Shown here: one piece after another, positions 17,399 through 26,118 of the stretch
Numbering within the stretch: position 1 is the stretch's first letter
Layout of the letters: each line of letters starts with the position of its first letter
NCBI RefSeq assembly: GCF_007741515.1
Contig: NZ_CP036263.1
Span: forward strand, 3,459,178-3,523,177
DNA: 64,000 nucleotides
Reading direction: 5' to 3'
From: Adhaeretor mobilis
Lineage (GTDB): Bacteria > Planctomycetota > Planctomycetia > Pirellulales > Lacipirellulaceae
Program-made: the position numbers and the translations under genes
Notes under the pieces: generated by a model
The model's input: the letters and a program-made list of their open reading frames with translations, nothing else
The model's database searches: none
Told to the model about the DNA's origin: nothing

Positions 17399-18337
17399 TT
17401 AACTACGGGAGTGACGCGTTCGGACCGAGGTTAATAGTCCGCACGCCAGGGCCAGCAGCCCCAATGTGTGGGGCTCAGGCACGCCGGTCGCCGCCGCCAC
17501 AACGGCGGGGAACAGATCTTTAAACTGCCCAAAGTCATCTAGATCGACGTCGCCATCGAAGTCGATGTCGCCGTCAGCGTAAACGACGGGCCCGTCAAGT
17601 TCGCCAGCCAGATTGTTACTCAGGATCGTAAAGTCAGCGACGTTGACAAAAGTGTCCTCATTGAAGTCGCCAATATCAAAATTGAGAGGTTCCGCGGTCA
17701 ATGTGTGAGCACCATTAACAACACCACTGAAAGTAAACGTTTGCGCAAAGTTACCTGAGTTGCCTCCCTCAAACAGGATAACCCCTGCATCATAAAGATA
17801 CGAATAGAGGGTGAGAGCGTTGGCGCCGCCACCGTTATTTGCAGCTGTACCGTTGCCTGACCAACCACTGCCTCCATTGGATCGCGGACCGAAACCGGCA
17901 CCATCAAAAGAAAGGACGCCACCTTCCTGGAAATCGATGACGACACCAGGAATTGCTGGATCGACTGCGTTACCGGGCCAGCCAGCGGCAATCCAAGCCG
18001 ACGTCCAGTTGACCTCGCCGGTCGCTCCAATGTTCAACGTGACATCTTGGCTTGCGTTGCCACCATTGATGCCACCGAGTTGGGTTTCAAAACCACCTGA
18101 GTTCCAGGTGCCGTTGATGTTCAGCACAGCCAGAGCGTCATCCGCGATCGCGGCAGTAGCCGTGTTCGTTGTCGTTTCCCCAGCGTTGAGCGTAAATGTG
18201 CCGCCAGCAGAAAGGTCGGGAAAGGTGACCTGAGCCGTAGCAGACGAGGCTGCAAACGCGCCGAGCAACACAGCAAACCCAGAAGCCAACAAGGCACGGG
18301 ACGAGCGCTCTTTGAGAAGATTGAAATTCATAGTCAT
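17399..18337 (-). CDS. Secreted PEP-CTERM-like protein with dockerin-like repeats
   Basis: 312 residues. Signal peptide MTMNFNLLKERSSRALLASG...SSATAQ, then a Gly/Asn-rich beta domain (LNINGTWNSGGFETQLGG, GVVIDFQEGGVLSFDGAG) that resembles passenger or laminarin-binding-type sandwiches but is not assignable. Near the C-terminus come two Ca-binding loops (DFNEDTFVNVADF and DIDFDGDVDLDDF) followed by VPEPHTLGLLALACGLL and a basic end. The dockerin-like segment is nearly base-identical to that at 4851-4980, 12.5 kb away, hinting at module exchange. It follows the DUF1559 gene by 75 bases on the same strand. Confidence 0.75.
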   Translation of the reverse strand: MTMNFNLLKERSSRALLASGFAVLLGAFAASSATAQVTFPDLSAGGTFTLNAGETTTNTATAAIADDALAVLNINGTWNSGGFETQLGGINGGNASQDVTLNIGATGEVNWTSAWIAAGWPGNAVDPAIPGVVIDFQEGGVLSFDGAGFGPRSNGGSGWSGNGTAANNGGGANALTLYSYLYDAGVILFEGGNSGNFAQTFTFSGVVNGAHTLTAEPLNFDIGDFNEDTFVNVADFTILSNNLAGELDGPVVYADGDIDFDGDVDLDDFGQFKDLFPAVVAAATGVPEPHTLGLLALACGLLTSVRTRHSRS

Positions 18338-18412
18338 CAGTGGTTCTCCGAAAAAATGCCAAAAGTTAAAAGTTCAAGGGAATCTGTAAATCAGCAACAG
18401 TACTTTTTCACC

Positions 18413-19414
18413 TCAACTGCCGCTAAGGCCATCCTCCTTCGCGCGTGTGGAATATGCTTTGTAGAGATCGATATCAATATCGTCGGTAATGAATTCCACA
18501 TGGCCGTCCGCGTAGACAAAGTAACAGCCCCCGGGGTGTTCGCTACCAAAAGGAATTGCATTTTGTTCGAGCTGCGGCAAGCAATCGGTTCCCGAGTTAA
18601 CCGGCTGCCACGCTCCACGAAGCGTGCGATCGTAGCCGCAATCCTTCGTGCTTCCGCAGTTACCCGGTCGGTACCACGGAGGTTGATGGAGCAGCCAGCC
18701 ATCACCGGTAGCGCCGGCAGGGCATGCCACTCTGCCGGGATTATCAGCCCACCCGCCAAGCACGCTTTCTCCCATGAGGAAGGTGCTGGAGGAGCCATCG
18801 GTGATCTGCCCAAATCTGATCCGGCTGTTGATATAGAGCATGCCGTCATCAATCATGACGCCGTTGTTGACCATCAGCGGCGTGTCGATGGCCGGGGAGA
18901 ACCTGGATCCGGTTGCCTCGCTGTGCCCGCGTCCCCCATAGCACCCGAAGTAGTCTCTCCGGTACCCATCGGCGGTGCTTTCCTCCCACTTCGAGACGCT
19001 TGGGCAAAGCAGGCCTGGTATCTTTGTTTGGACAAAAAAATCCCTGTTTCGGCTGAAGAACGCATTTGCACTTTCAGCAGGATCAATATCGACCAAATTA
19101 TCCAGCGCCGCTTCTTCCATGAATGCCAGCACGTGGTGGATATTGCTCACGCCCCAGCCCGCGCCCGGAAACTCCATAGTGAGTCCGTCGGGGAAATGCC
19201 CCCTCGACGACTCGTAGTTGAGGTGGGCTAGCCCTTGCTGCTTGAGGTTGTTCGTGCATTGCGAGCGGCGGGCTGCTTCCCTAGCGGCTTGTACAGCCGG
19301 AAGTAGTAGGCCAACCAAGACACCGATAATCGCAATGACGACTAGCAACTCGACCAAGGTAAAGCCTGCCGCGCATAACCTATCGTTTCGACTGCCGTGT
19401 TTCATAATTCTCAT
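18413..19414 (-). CDS. DUF1559 family pilin-like protein
   Basis: 333 residues. The N-terminus has a type IV pilin/pseudopilin-like prepilin signal, GFTLVELLVVIAIIGVLVG, with the conserved Glu at position +5 after the Gly, followed by LLLPAVQAAREAARRSQCTNNLKQ, the signature of DUF1559 proteins that are greatly expanded in planctomycetes. Near the C-terminus FVYADGHVEFITDD matches the family's H-x-G/DGH motif. It is expected to be processed by a prepilin peptidase and placed in the envelope; the function of the family is not settled. The ATG at 19414 has AAGGA about 6 bases upstream. It lies 21 bases after a small lipoprotein gene, a pairing common in planctomycetes. Confidence 0.88.
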   Translation of the reverse strand: MRIMKHGSRNDRLCAAGFTLVELLVVIAIIGVLVGLLLPAVQAAREAARRSQCTNNLKQQGLAHLNYESSRGHFPDGLTMEFPGAGWGVSNIHHVLAFMEEAALDNLVDIDPAESANAFFSRNRDFFVQTKIPGLLCPSVSKWEESTADGYRRDYFGCYGGRGHSEATGSRFSPAIDTPLMVNNGVMIDDGMLYINSRIRFGQITDGSSSTFLMGESVLGGWADNPGRVACPAGATGDGWLLHQPPWYRPGNCGSTKDCGYDRTLRGAWQPVNSGTDCLPQLEQNAIPFGSEHPGGCYFVYADGHVEFITDDIDIDLYKAYSTRAKEDGLSGS

Positions 19415-19435
19415 CCTGTTCCTTGATGCTGGTTG

Positions 19436-19969
19436 CTAAGGCTTGGAGACCAATTCGAAATCGATTTCTCCGCCATCCTGCTTCACTTCAGCGGTTAGCC
19501 CAGAGGCCCTTCGGTGCGAGTACCTCTCCGGGACGTGCCACTTGATCCTAAACGGTTCATACTTCTCCTTTGAGCGGGCGGAGCCCGCTTGCTCGCCCTC
19601 TTCACCTAGAACTTCTGGCGGAGGTGGCGGGCCACCTGAGGCCGTGCGCGAGGTAACCGTCACTACGTATTTCCCGGGACTAACTCCCTCCTCCGATTTG
19701 TGGGCGACCAACGTGTACCGGCCCTCCTCGTCAAGTTCACCCGCTGCGGGGCGCCCGCTTGTAGGAAAAAACTCGATTCGACCGGTCGTGACCGGAGCTC
19801 CATCAAGGGTGACTTGCCCGGTTACCGGGATGAGCTCCGAGGAGTTGCACCCGATGAAAGTCAACAATGCCAGGCTCAGCATCCACCGAATGCCTATGGG
19901 CGATGCCGATAGCTTGGCCAGCGGAATCGAACAACATGTCCGGACGATTTTGGAGTACAGGTTAATCAT
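19436..19969 (-). CDS. Small lipoprotein with a transthyretin/carboxypeptidase-regulatory-like domain
   Basis: 177 residues. A hydrophobic stretch ends in LLTFIGC, a lipobox. The rest (VTGQVTLDGAPVTTGRIEFFP, EGRYTLVA, GKYVVTVTS) has the pattern of a beta-sandwich regulatory-like domain often found in planctomycete lipoproteins encoded beside DUF1559 genes. A Pro-rich loop (GGPPPPPEVLGE) interrupts it. ATG at 19969 has AAAGG just upstream, and supplies the basic residues needed before the hydrophobic core. First gene of the minus-strand run that continues with DUF1559 and the PEP-CTERM genes. A structural role in the envelope is plausible; no catalysis is indicated. Confidence 0.8.
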   Translation of the reverse strand: MINLYSKIVRTCCSIPLAKLSASPIGIRWMLSLALLTFIGCNSSELIPVTGQVTLDGAPVTTGRIEFFPTSGRPAAGELDEEGRYTLVAHKSEEGVSPGKYVVTVTSRTASGGPPPPPEVLGEEGEQAGSARSKEKYEPFRIKWHVPERYSHRRASGLTAEVKQDGGEIDFELVSKP

Positions 19970-20454
19970 GACACCTTTGATCAGACACGGGTCTGATCAG
20001 GCACGGGATTTGGGATAAGGAAAACAAGAAAAGCGAAGCTGGACTCTGTATCGCGTTTGACTGCGAAAAAAGGCTGAGATCCCACCATCGGGAGATCTCA
20101 AGTCTCATAGAGGCACTCAGCAAGACCCATGCGGTCTGATTCTGACTGCCTGCTGCCCCATGGTACTTCGTGACGCGGCCCCTAAAAGAGGCCACTAAAA
20201 TAAAACTAGTGTGCTGTGCATAGCGTGTTAACTATGCCTGTGTACTGTTAGATGTCCGTGCAGCTAGATGTTTTTTATCTCAAAAAATGTGGGATTTCTC
20301 AAGTTTTCATCATTCATTGAGTTCAAAGAGCTTCTGGACAATGATGCAAATGCATTTACAGTAGTCATTTAAGTCGATTGGCGGCTTGGCCTGCTGTGAC
20401 ATTCTATCCAGACGACTGTCAGGGCTTGCTCTCCTACAATCCCCGCACGAGCCT
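19970..20454. other. Intergenic region upstream of the lipoprotein/DUF1559 run
   Basis: No credible gene. It should hold the promoter of the minus-strand run. An inverted repeat (GCATAG at 20218-20223 with CTATGC at 20232-20237) is present; its role is unknown. The right end meets the IS21-like terminal sequence. Confidence 0.4.
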
Positions 20455-20484
20455 AGCGCTGCACTTTTCGAACGCTATTCACAG
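20455..20484 (-). repeat. Probable IS21-type terminal sequence, copy 2
   Basis: Matches 4137-4166 in 29 of 30 bases. No istA is recognisable next to it; the broken sulfatase begins immediately after. It marks a breakpoint left by an IS21-like element. Confidence 0.5.
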
Positions 20485-20906
20485 AAGACGCAGCCCAAGG
20501 ACAACCGGGAAAAGAAAGCAATCGAAAACTGAATTTTATCATCATCTTCGTTGATGATATTAACTACTCCGATATCGGACCCTTTAGTGCGGAAAGAAGA
20601 TGGACGCCGAATCTGAACAAGATGGCGAATGAAGGTATTTAGTTCACCAACTTCTATGCAGCCTACTGTGCGTGCACCGCCTCCCGGGCTTCGCTCGTGA
20701 CTGGCTGCTACCCTGACCGAATCAGCATGACGAAGAATTTCAAGCCCAATTCAAAGACGGGATTGAATCCTGACGAAGACACGATCGCCGACGTTCTCAA
20801 GGAGCAGGCGTACGCCTCAGCTGCCTTTGGTAAATGGCACTTGGGAGATTTGCCAAAGTTCATGCCGCTCGATCTAGGTTTTGATGAGTTCTACGGGTTT
20901 CCCTAG
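20485..20906 (+). pseudogene. Sulfatase, N-terminal fragment with an internal stop
   Basis: The plus-strand frame gives NFIIIFVDDINYSDIG, then PNLNKMANEGI, an in-frame TAG near 20639, and FTNFYAAYCACTASRASLVTG followed by AAFGKWHLGD and PLDLGFDEFYGFP. This is the start of an arylsulfatase-type protein: the metal-binding VDD, the CTASR formylglycine motif and the GKWHLG block are all visible. The frame ends after about 140 codons, about a third of a normal sulfatase, and the C-terminal part is missing. It is a decayed gene beside an IS21-like end. Planctomycetes normally carry many sulfatases for algal polysaccharides. Confidence 0.85.
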
Positions 20907-21143
20907 CCGTGCCCAGAAACAGGTTTTCCAGCCTGTGGATCTATGTCCTCGGTGACTCGCCGCGAGCGTTGCCAGAGAAAGAGCCTACCGGGATTGTCCA
21001 CCAATTCAGTACCGCAAGTAGTACTGCAGATAAGTTGGTCAGACGCTGCATTGAAGGTTGAAGCTCGAAACTAGATGAAGCTGGCAGCCTCGCAGACAGC
21101 AAGGAACGTCAAAGTGATGAAGCTGGCTTTACTCACCCTGGGC

Positions 21144-22181
21144 TTAGAGGCTCTCTTCCTCCGACTCAGGCGGGAGGCTTTTGCCTAGTCGTTTCTTGAA
21201 CTCTTCAACGCTCGCCTGGTTAACCACTTCGCAATTGACGTTGATTTCACCACGTTGGGCCGTCAGAAGTTCTGCGGCCCTATTGTTGTGCAGTGAGGCA
21301 AGCACCCGCACAGCCTCATACCCATAGTTGAACGGATCCTGCGCAATCGTCGCGTGGACACTTCCATCGACAATTCCTTGGAGCGTTTCTGGATCTTCAT
21401 CAAAAGCAACAATTCTGACTTTATTGAGAAGGCCTTTATCGGCGAGTACTTTCAGCATGGCTGGGCCCTGCCAACCGTTGAGGCCAACGAAACAGCCGAT
21501 ATCCTCGTTCATCTGCAGCGCTTGTATGACATTTTGCTCCGCCTTCGCTGGATCGCCGTCATCTGTCAAAATCGCGACGGTCTCCCAACTTGGATCCGAT
21601 TCCTTCGCATCCTCTTGAGCAATCTGCATGCTCTTCTCATACCCTTCAACTCTTTCCTGCAGGTTCCCTTTGCTGAGGGTGGCAATCAAAACACACACTT
21701 TGCCACCTTCAGGGAGAGCTTCTCGTACCATATTGCCCACAAACTTTCCTGCATTGTAGTTCCTAGTGCCGATGTAATATTGCCGATCCGACTCTGGTGC
21801 GTCGGAATCGAAGGTCACTAGGTGCATGTCTTTCGCAAGGCTATTCAGGAGGGGAGTCTCTTTCTTGGCATCCAGGGGGCTAACGGCACATCCGTCGAAT
21901 GCGTTACGGTCGATCTTCTCCAGCAGCTTAAGTTGCTCATCGGCCTGTTCGGCAGCTGTAAGCATTTCTACCTGAAGATCTACGTTGTGCGCCTTGGCAG
22001 CCACCTCCGCTCCTAAGGCTGTCAGCTTCCAAAAATTAGAAGAGCCCCCGGTGATAAACACGACACGAGTCAGCTGTTTTTTCGTCGACTCCGTTACGGT
22101 GGGAACGGTACTCCGATACCAGAAAGCTCCGACTACAGTAACCAACAGCAATAGCCACAGCCACGATCGATTTTGAGACAT
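21144..22181 (-). CDS. Periplasmic sugar-binding protein (ABC transporter substrate-binding, RbsB type)
   Basis: 345 residues. A single N-terminal membrane segment (SWLWLLLLVTVVGAFWY) without a clear cleavage site or lipobox precedes a type 1 periplasmic binding fold: RVVFITGGSSNFWKLTALGAE, DGCAVSPLDAKKETPLLN, LVTFDSDAPESDRQYYIGTRNYNAG, GGKVCVLIATLSKGNLQERVEG, CFVGLNGWQGPAMLKVLADKG, IVAFDEDPETLQGIVDG and ATIAQDPFNYGYEAVR. These match ribose/galactose-binding proteins. ATG at 22181 has AGGAG 6 bases upstream. No permease or ATPase gene lies nearby, so it either serves a transporter elsewhere or acts as a sensor partner. The ligand cannot be named. Confidence 0.88.
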   Translation of the reverse strand: MSQNRSWLWLLLLVTVVGAFWYRSTVPTVTESTKKQLTRVVFITGGSSNFWKLTALGAEVAAKAHNVDLQVEMLTAAEQADEQLKLLEKIDRNAFDGCAVSPLDAKKETPLLNSLAKDMHLVTFDSDAPESDRQYYIGTRNYNAGKFVGNMVREALPEGGKVCVLIATLSKGNLQERVEGYEKSMQIAQEDAKESDPSWETVAILTDDGDPAKAEQNVIQALQMNEDIGCFVGLNGWQGPAMLKVLADKGLLNKVRIVAFDEDPETLQGIVDGSVHATIAQDPFNYGYEAVRVLASLHNNRAAELLTAQRGEINVNCEVVNQASVEEFKKRLGKSLPPESEEESL

Positions 22182-22628
22182 CCGGCACTCCTAAAACGAA
22201 ATCTTGAGAAAAGGCAGACAATTCCTGCAGGCAACTTTTCATGTCGGGAAATGCTTTTTCCCTCAAAAGCTTGCCGAGCACGCACAGTGATTTGCGTTCT
22301 CGAACAGTCAGTTGCCTTCACAATTGAGGCTGAATTGAACGGTTGCATATCAGCGACGGACTCAAGCGACCTGACGCGTCTCCTTGGTCAATTGTCAGAT
22401 CAAGGTGCTAGGTGACCAATCCGCTGCCACAATAGACGCTCCCCTAGCATATTGAAGCGTCCGGCACGTGGCCATCGGCAGACAAATTGAATCGGTCCCA
22501 CACGGTACTGACTGGAATTGTAGCGTTGCCGACGTCCACATAGTCACTTATTTCGCACAGGTCGTCAACGCCCGCAGTATAGCAGCCTCATTCATAGTCG
22601 AATTCCCTCACGCGAAGAGCCAGCCTCG
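22182..22628. other. Intergenic stretch without a recognised gene
   Basis: Short overlapping frames only, with no motif. It should contain the promoter of the binding-protein gene near 22190-22250. Confidence 0.35.
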
Positions 22629-22739
22629 TCAGGCCTGGAAGAACAAGGCTGTGGCCGTGTGACGCTGCTTCTTCGGGGTCTGCTTATCGGATCGTAGAGT
22701 CTCGTGGATGATCGGCAGAAACGGTTCGAGTACGGGCTT
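22629..22739 (-). pseudogene. IS21 istA fragment
   Basis: The minus strand reads KPVLEPFLPIIHETLRSDK and QTPKKQRHTATAL before a stop, matching the IstA region that follows the helix-turn-helix and aligning with the fragment at 3850-3935. It stops 21 bases from the left end of an ISAs1 element. Confidence 0.65.
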
Positions 22740-22760
22740 CAGACAGTTTCAGTTTCCTAC

Positions 22761-24015
22761 CAGGGCAATCGCATCTAAAGAGAACGCCTCGACGGTTCGG
22801 TTCGTCGTGTTGGAGAGAGTGGGGTCGTTGGAAACGCCCCTCTGACAGCAGTTTCAGCACGGAGGACCCATCATGCCAGTTACAAAAAAGCCTGTCATGC
22901 TTACACACTTTGACGATCTCACCGATCCGCGTGTCGAGCGGACCAAGCAACATCGCTTGGGTGACCTTATCGCAATTGCCCTCTGCGGAGCGATTTGTGG
23001 CGCTAACTCTTGGACCGATGTCGAACGTTTCGGCAAGGAGAAGAGCGACTGGTTCCGCACGTTTCTCTCGTTGAAAAACGGCATCCCCTCGCACGATACC
23101 TTTGGCCGAGTGTTTGCAGCCCTCGATACGGAGGAGTTTTACACGGCCCTCGCCAGTTGGATCGCCAGTCTGCAACTCGACCTGCAAGGGAAGGCTGTGG
23201 CGATCGACGGCAAGACGCTCCGTCGATCGTTTGACAAGGCCTCGGGGAAAGGCGCTTTGCATATCGTGAATGCCTGGGTGGGCGAACTGAGCTTGTCTTT
23301 GGGGCAATTGGCGACCGACCGGAAGTCGAATGAAATTACTGCGGTGCCACGGTTATTAGAGATGTTGGTGATCGAGGGTGCGGTAGTCACGCTTGATGCC
23401 ATGCATTGTCAAAAGAAGACGGCAGCCAAGATTCGCGATTGCGGAGCCGACTACGTGCTGCAAGTCAAAGCGAACCAGAAGAAACTGCACGATCAGTTAC
23501 AAGAGTTGTTCATCGACTACGGTGATCGGGATTACCAAGGCGTGCGTCGCCATGCGACGGTAGAGCAGCAGCACGGACGCGAAGAACGTCGTGAGTACTA
23601 TGTGGCTGCTGCGCCGCAAGGAATGTTGGAAAAGTGGAGTGACGTCCGCTCGATCGGCATGGTTTTTCGGTATCGTCAGGTGGGTGACAAGCTGAGCGAG
23701 GAAACGTCGTTCTTCCTCAGTAGCTTGCCACCCAAGGTGAGAGCTTTAGCGAAGCATGTGCGTGGTCACTGGGGCGTGGAGAATTCCTTGCACTGGTCAT
23801 TGGATGTAACTTTTTCAGAAGATCAGAGCCGGATTCGGAAAGGAAACGGTCAAGAAATCGCGGCCGGCTTCCGCCGCTTGGCGTTATCAATCCTCGAACA
23901 AGACACCACGCTCAAGGAGCCCCTCCGCGGCAAACGACTCCGAGCCGGGTGGAATAACGACACACTTCAAGCAATTCTCACCGGAATCGCAGCGTGATTA
24001 GATACGATTGCCCTG
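22761..24015 (+). mobile_element. ISAs1-family insertion sequence, copy 1
   Basis: Bounded by 18-base imperfect inverted repeats, CAGGGCAATCGCATCTAA at the left and its complement with one mismatch at the right. The element is 1,255 bases long and holds one transposase gene. No target duplication is visible: the bases on the two sides differ, so it has probably recombined or one flank was lost. It cuts a tyrosine recombinase gene on its right side. Confidence 0.85.
22873..23997 (+). CDS. ISAs1 family transposase
   Basis: 374 residues, apparently complete. Typical ISAs1 blocks are visible: HFDDLTDPRVERTKQHRLGD at the N-terminus, AIALCGAICGANSW, AIDGKTLRRSFDKASGKGALH (first acidic residue), VTLDAMHCQKKTAAKI, DYVLQVKANQK, and HWGVENSLHWSLDVTFSEDQ with the conserved Glu near the C-terminus. 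It moves the element by a DDE mechanism. No frameshift or stop is seen. The copy at 39272-40396 is of equal length and roughly 80 percent identical by eye, so the two are different members or old duplicates of the same family. Confidence 0.93.
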   Translation: MPVTKKPVMLTHFDDLTDPRVERTKQHRLGDLIAIALCGAICGANSWTDVERFGKEKSDWFRTFLSLKNGIPSHDTFGRVFAALDTEEFYTALASWIASLQLDLQGKAVAIDGKTLRRSFDKASGKGALHIVNAWVGELSLSLGQLATDRKSNEITAVPRLLEMLVIEGAVVTLDAMHCQKKTAAKIRDCGADYVLQVKANQKKLHDQLQELFIDYGDRDYQGVRRHATVEQQHGREERREYYVAAAPQGMLEKWSDVRSIGMVFRYRQVGDKLSEETSFFLSSLPPKVRALAKHVRGHWGVENSLHWSLDVTFSEDQSRIRKGNGQEIAAGFRRLALSILEQDTTLKEPLRGKRLRAGWNNDTLQAILTGIAA

Positions 24016-24144
24016 GATGAGGTTGTGATACTGCTCGAAGGCAGCGTCACGATCTGGGACGAGCTTGAATTGACGATTGTCGAGCGTGACATACCAGACG
24101 CCCCGTGAGGCGCGATACCACGGTTTCGGAAACTTAGCAGACAT
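24016..24144 (-). pseudogene. Tyrosine recombinase (integrase), N-terminal stump
   Basis: The minus strand from the ATG at 24144 reads MSAKFPKPWYRASRGVWYVT and then LDNRQFKLVPDRDAAFEQYH, the start of planctomycete phage-type integrases (N-terminal Arg/Trp-rich arm). After 43 codons the frame runs into the ISAs1 end at 24015. The catalytic domain is absent. It lies 163 bases past the 3' end of tRNA-Arg and on the same strand, the usual layout of an island integrase beside its attachment site. Confidence 0.7.
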
Positions 24145-24307
24145 TTTCGGAACCTTTCAACTTGGCAGTTAGATACACCAAGGCGAGCTGAAAGGTTCGC
24201 TGGGCCCTCGGGTAGTTGGAGCTACTCGGGGGCCTCCTTATTGCTCTATTTTACGCACTATCTGTGACAGGAACTGTGACAGAGCAATTTCATTCGACGT
24301 AAGTCAG

Positions 24308-24381
24308 TACCCCCGACAGGGTTCGAACCTGTAACCTTCGGCTTCGGAGGCCGACACTCTATCCAGTTGAGCTACGGGGGC
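24308..24381 (-). tRNA. tRNA-Arg (anticodon CCG)
   Basis: On the minus strand the sequence folds as a cloverleaf: acceptor GCCCCCG/CGGGGGT, D arm GCTC...GAGT, anticodon stem TCGGC/GCCGA with loop CTCCGAA giving anticodon CCG, and T arm ACAGG-TTCGAAC-CCTGT. It reads CGG codons. The first base pair is a G-U wobble. CCA is not encoded. Partial copies of its 5' half occur at 44371 and 48473. Confidence 0.95.
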
Positions 24382-24441
24382 GTGTCGCGTTTGGAGCTTC
24401 AATAATAGCGTGTTTGCGGTTCTTCGGTAATGGCCAAGAGA

Positions 24442-24474
24442 GACAGAGTGTCGGCTCGGAGCCGACACTCTGTC
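24442..24474. repeat. Near-perfect palindrome derived from tRNA-Arg sequence
   Basis: Fifteen-base arms (24442-24456 and 24460-24474) around a 3-base centre. The right arm, GCCGACACTCTGTCC, equals 14 of 15 bases of the tRNA-Arg anticodon/D region at 24349-24363. It lies upstream of the tRNA gene. There is no T-run, so it is not a normal terminator; an att-site remnant is more likely. Confidence 0.6.
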
Positions 24475-25602
24475 CGTATAACACCTCTAGAGATCGGGTT
24501 ATAGTCGATTTTGGCTGAATCTCGCACTACATTTCTACCGCACCTTTCACTACATATCCGAAAGCGATTAGGGCAGGGAGATTTCCAGCCTACGGGAAGC
24601 GGCCATCAGTAATGCCTATTTATTGAAGAGATGTAACAGAAAGTTGTTGATGGCAGTAGAAATCGCGACTAAGCCGGGCACTGGGCTCCTGTCCACTTCG
24701 AGACGGCAGTCGTTAGCTCGTTGACGGTCACTCTCTGCGGGAGCATTATTGCCAGTGTGGCTAGAACACGAACGCTGGAATCGGCTCCTCGGCGAGTTCA
24801 AAAGATGTCGAATTGCGATAGGTGTGTTGGCGATGCGAGATTATGTCGGTTGCTACGTTCTCAGACGAAGTTTAACCCAGATGGTTATCGCAGCTTGATT
24901 CTTTACCACGAGCACTGTTCCTTGGCTTTTTTTACCAATTCATGCAATTTGAAGACACGGTCTTAGTTGGAGTGAGTGAGCGACGTAACTCGAAACAGTT
25001 CGACAGGTTCTCAACCGGTGCAAGTCGATCGTTGGCTTTTCCGGTGTCACTAAACTTGCAATATGCACTCGTGCTCGATTTGGGGAGCAGGAGCATGGCA
25101 TCGAATTGACGGCAAACGCCCCTTCGGCTGGCCGTCTATCAACCGGTGGACGTCGACAAGATAATTGTCCGCCGTTCGCTATCCAGCATCGAAGAAATCA
25201 TCCGAGGCTTGTTTGTAGAATCAGCTGCATTCAATTCGACAATACACGAAATGGCAGCGGCGGGGACATCCTGCTGTACGAACGGAAAACACAACTTCGC
25301 GCGGATGAGCTTCATCGCAGCGAGTTGAGCCAGTCAGGAAACGCCCTCTATTGCGGCAGCCGTTCGCCAGATTGATTCTTCCTATGGAGCGGCCAGGGCT
25401 TCTCATAAATCTGAGATCTGCTCCCGTTCGAATGGAATTAAATGGTGCCCTCAAGTCAAAATCGAGCTTAATTTCTGGGGAGTTGAAACCTTCCCTTCTA
25501 GTCAAATTGAGGGAGAAGGGATTGCAGGGTTCGAGCTTGCAGCTACAATATTTGTAGCTGCATAATCATACCCTGCACCGTCGCCCCGCTGAAATCTTTA
25601 CC
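24475..25602. other. Gene-poor island segment
   Basis: About 1.1 kb with only short shadow frames. The part at 24510-24603 resembles 44420-44515 in sequence and order. A 10-base inverted repeat at 25539-25561 precedes the next gene. No RNA gene was recognised. Confidence 0.4.
25539..25561. promoter_or_regulatory. Inverted repeat upstream of the gene at 25603
   Basis: GCAGCTACAA and its exact complement flank a TAT centre, ending 41 bases before the ATG. It could be an operator or a hairpin in the leader. Confidence 0.35.
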
Positions 25603-26118
25603 ATGTCGAAAGCCACCATTACTGGAGAAGAGTTCCTTGAAGACCGGCAGGGTAGGACTTTTACGGATGTTTTGAATGACCCTGAGCAGCCTTTTGAGGA
25701 GGTGCTCGCGTTTTTCAGTGATGAGAACAGGCAACGACGCATGGAGGAGTCTGAGTTGCATCACGATCGTGCGGCTATGGCAGGTGTGGTGCGAGAACTT
25801 GAGTCAGTTCCAGCCATTGATCAATTCCTTTCAGGCATTCATGCGCAACAAACTCAGCGATTTCGACAAGCGATCGGCGTCCTCGTCCGGATTATAATGC
25901 AACGCCGTGGATGGAAGAAAACAGGCAGAAAGGGGTCACTGGGCGTTCGTGCGGCAGCATCGAAGCGATCGCCTTCCCACAATACAGGCGGATTGTCCTT
26001 CTGGTTTGTCCGTGCGGAAAGGTACACACTTGATCAAGGCATGCCGTTCCAATCGGTCACGCAGCGATCACGAGAAATGCAACCTGCTCGCAAGCTCGAA
26101 CCGAGCAAAGAAGAGTAA
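25603..26118 (+). CDS. Conserved hypothetical protein
   Basis: 171 residues, soluble, highly charged. Recognisable stretches such as LNDPEQPFEEVLAFFSDEN, AMAGVVRELESVPAIDQFL, AIGVLVRIIMQRRGWKKTG and HNTGGLSFWFVRAERY look like a conserved family that I believe recurs in planctomycete genomes, but I cannot name it. The first half is acidic and helical; the second is basic. No signal peptide or membrane segment. No strong ribosome site before the ATG. It stands alone on the plus strand in island DNA. Confidence 0.6.
   Translation: MSKATITGEEFLEDRQGRTFTDVLNDPEQPFEEVLAFFSDENRQRRMEESELHHDRAAMAGVVRELESVPAIDQFLSGIHAQQTQRFRQAIGVLVRIIMQRRGWKKTGRKGSLGVRAAASKRSPSHNTGGLSFWFVRAERYTLDQGMPFQSVTQRSREMQPARKLEPSKEE

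Noticed and set aside
20300..20405. Short minus-strand frame near the second IS21-like end as an istA start
   Set aside because: Its translation does not resemble IstA, so no gene is claimed there.
24442..24474. Intrinsic terminator
   Set aside because: Strong stem but no T-run on either side, and its arms copy tRNA sequence.
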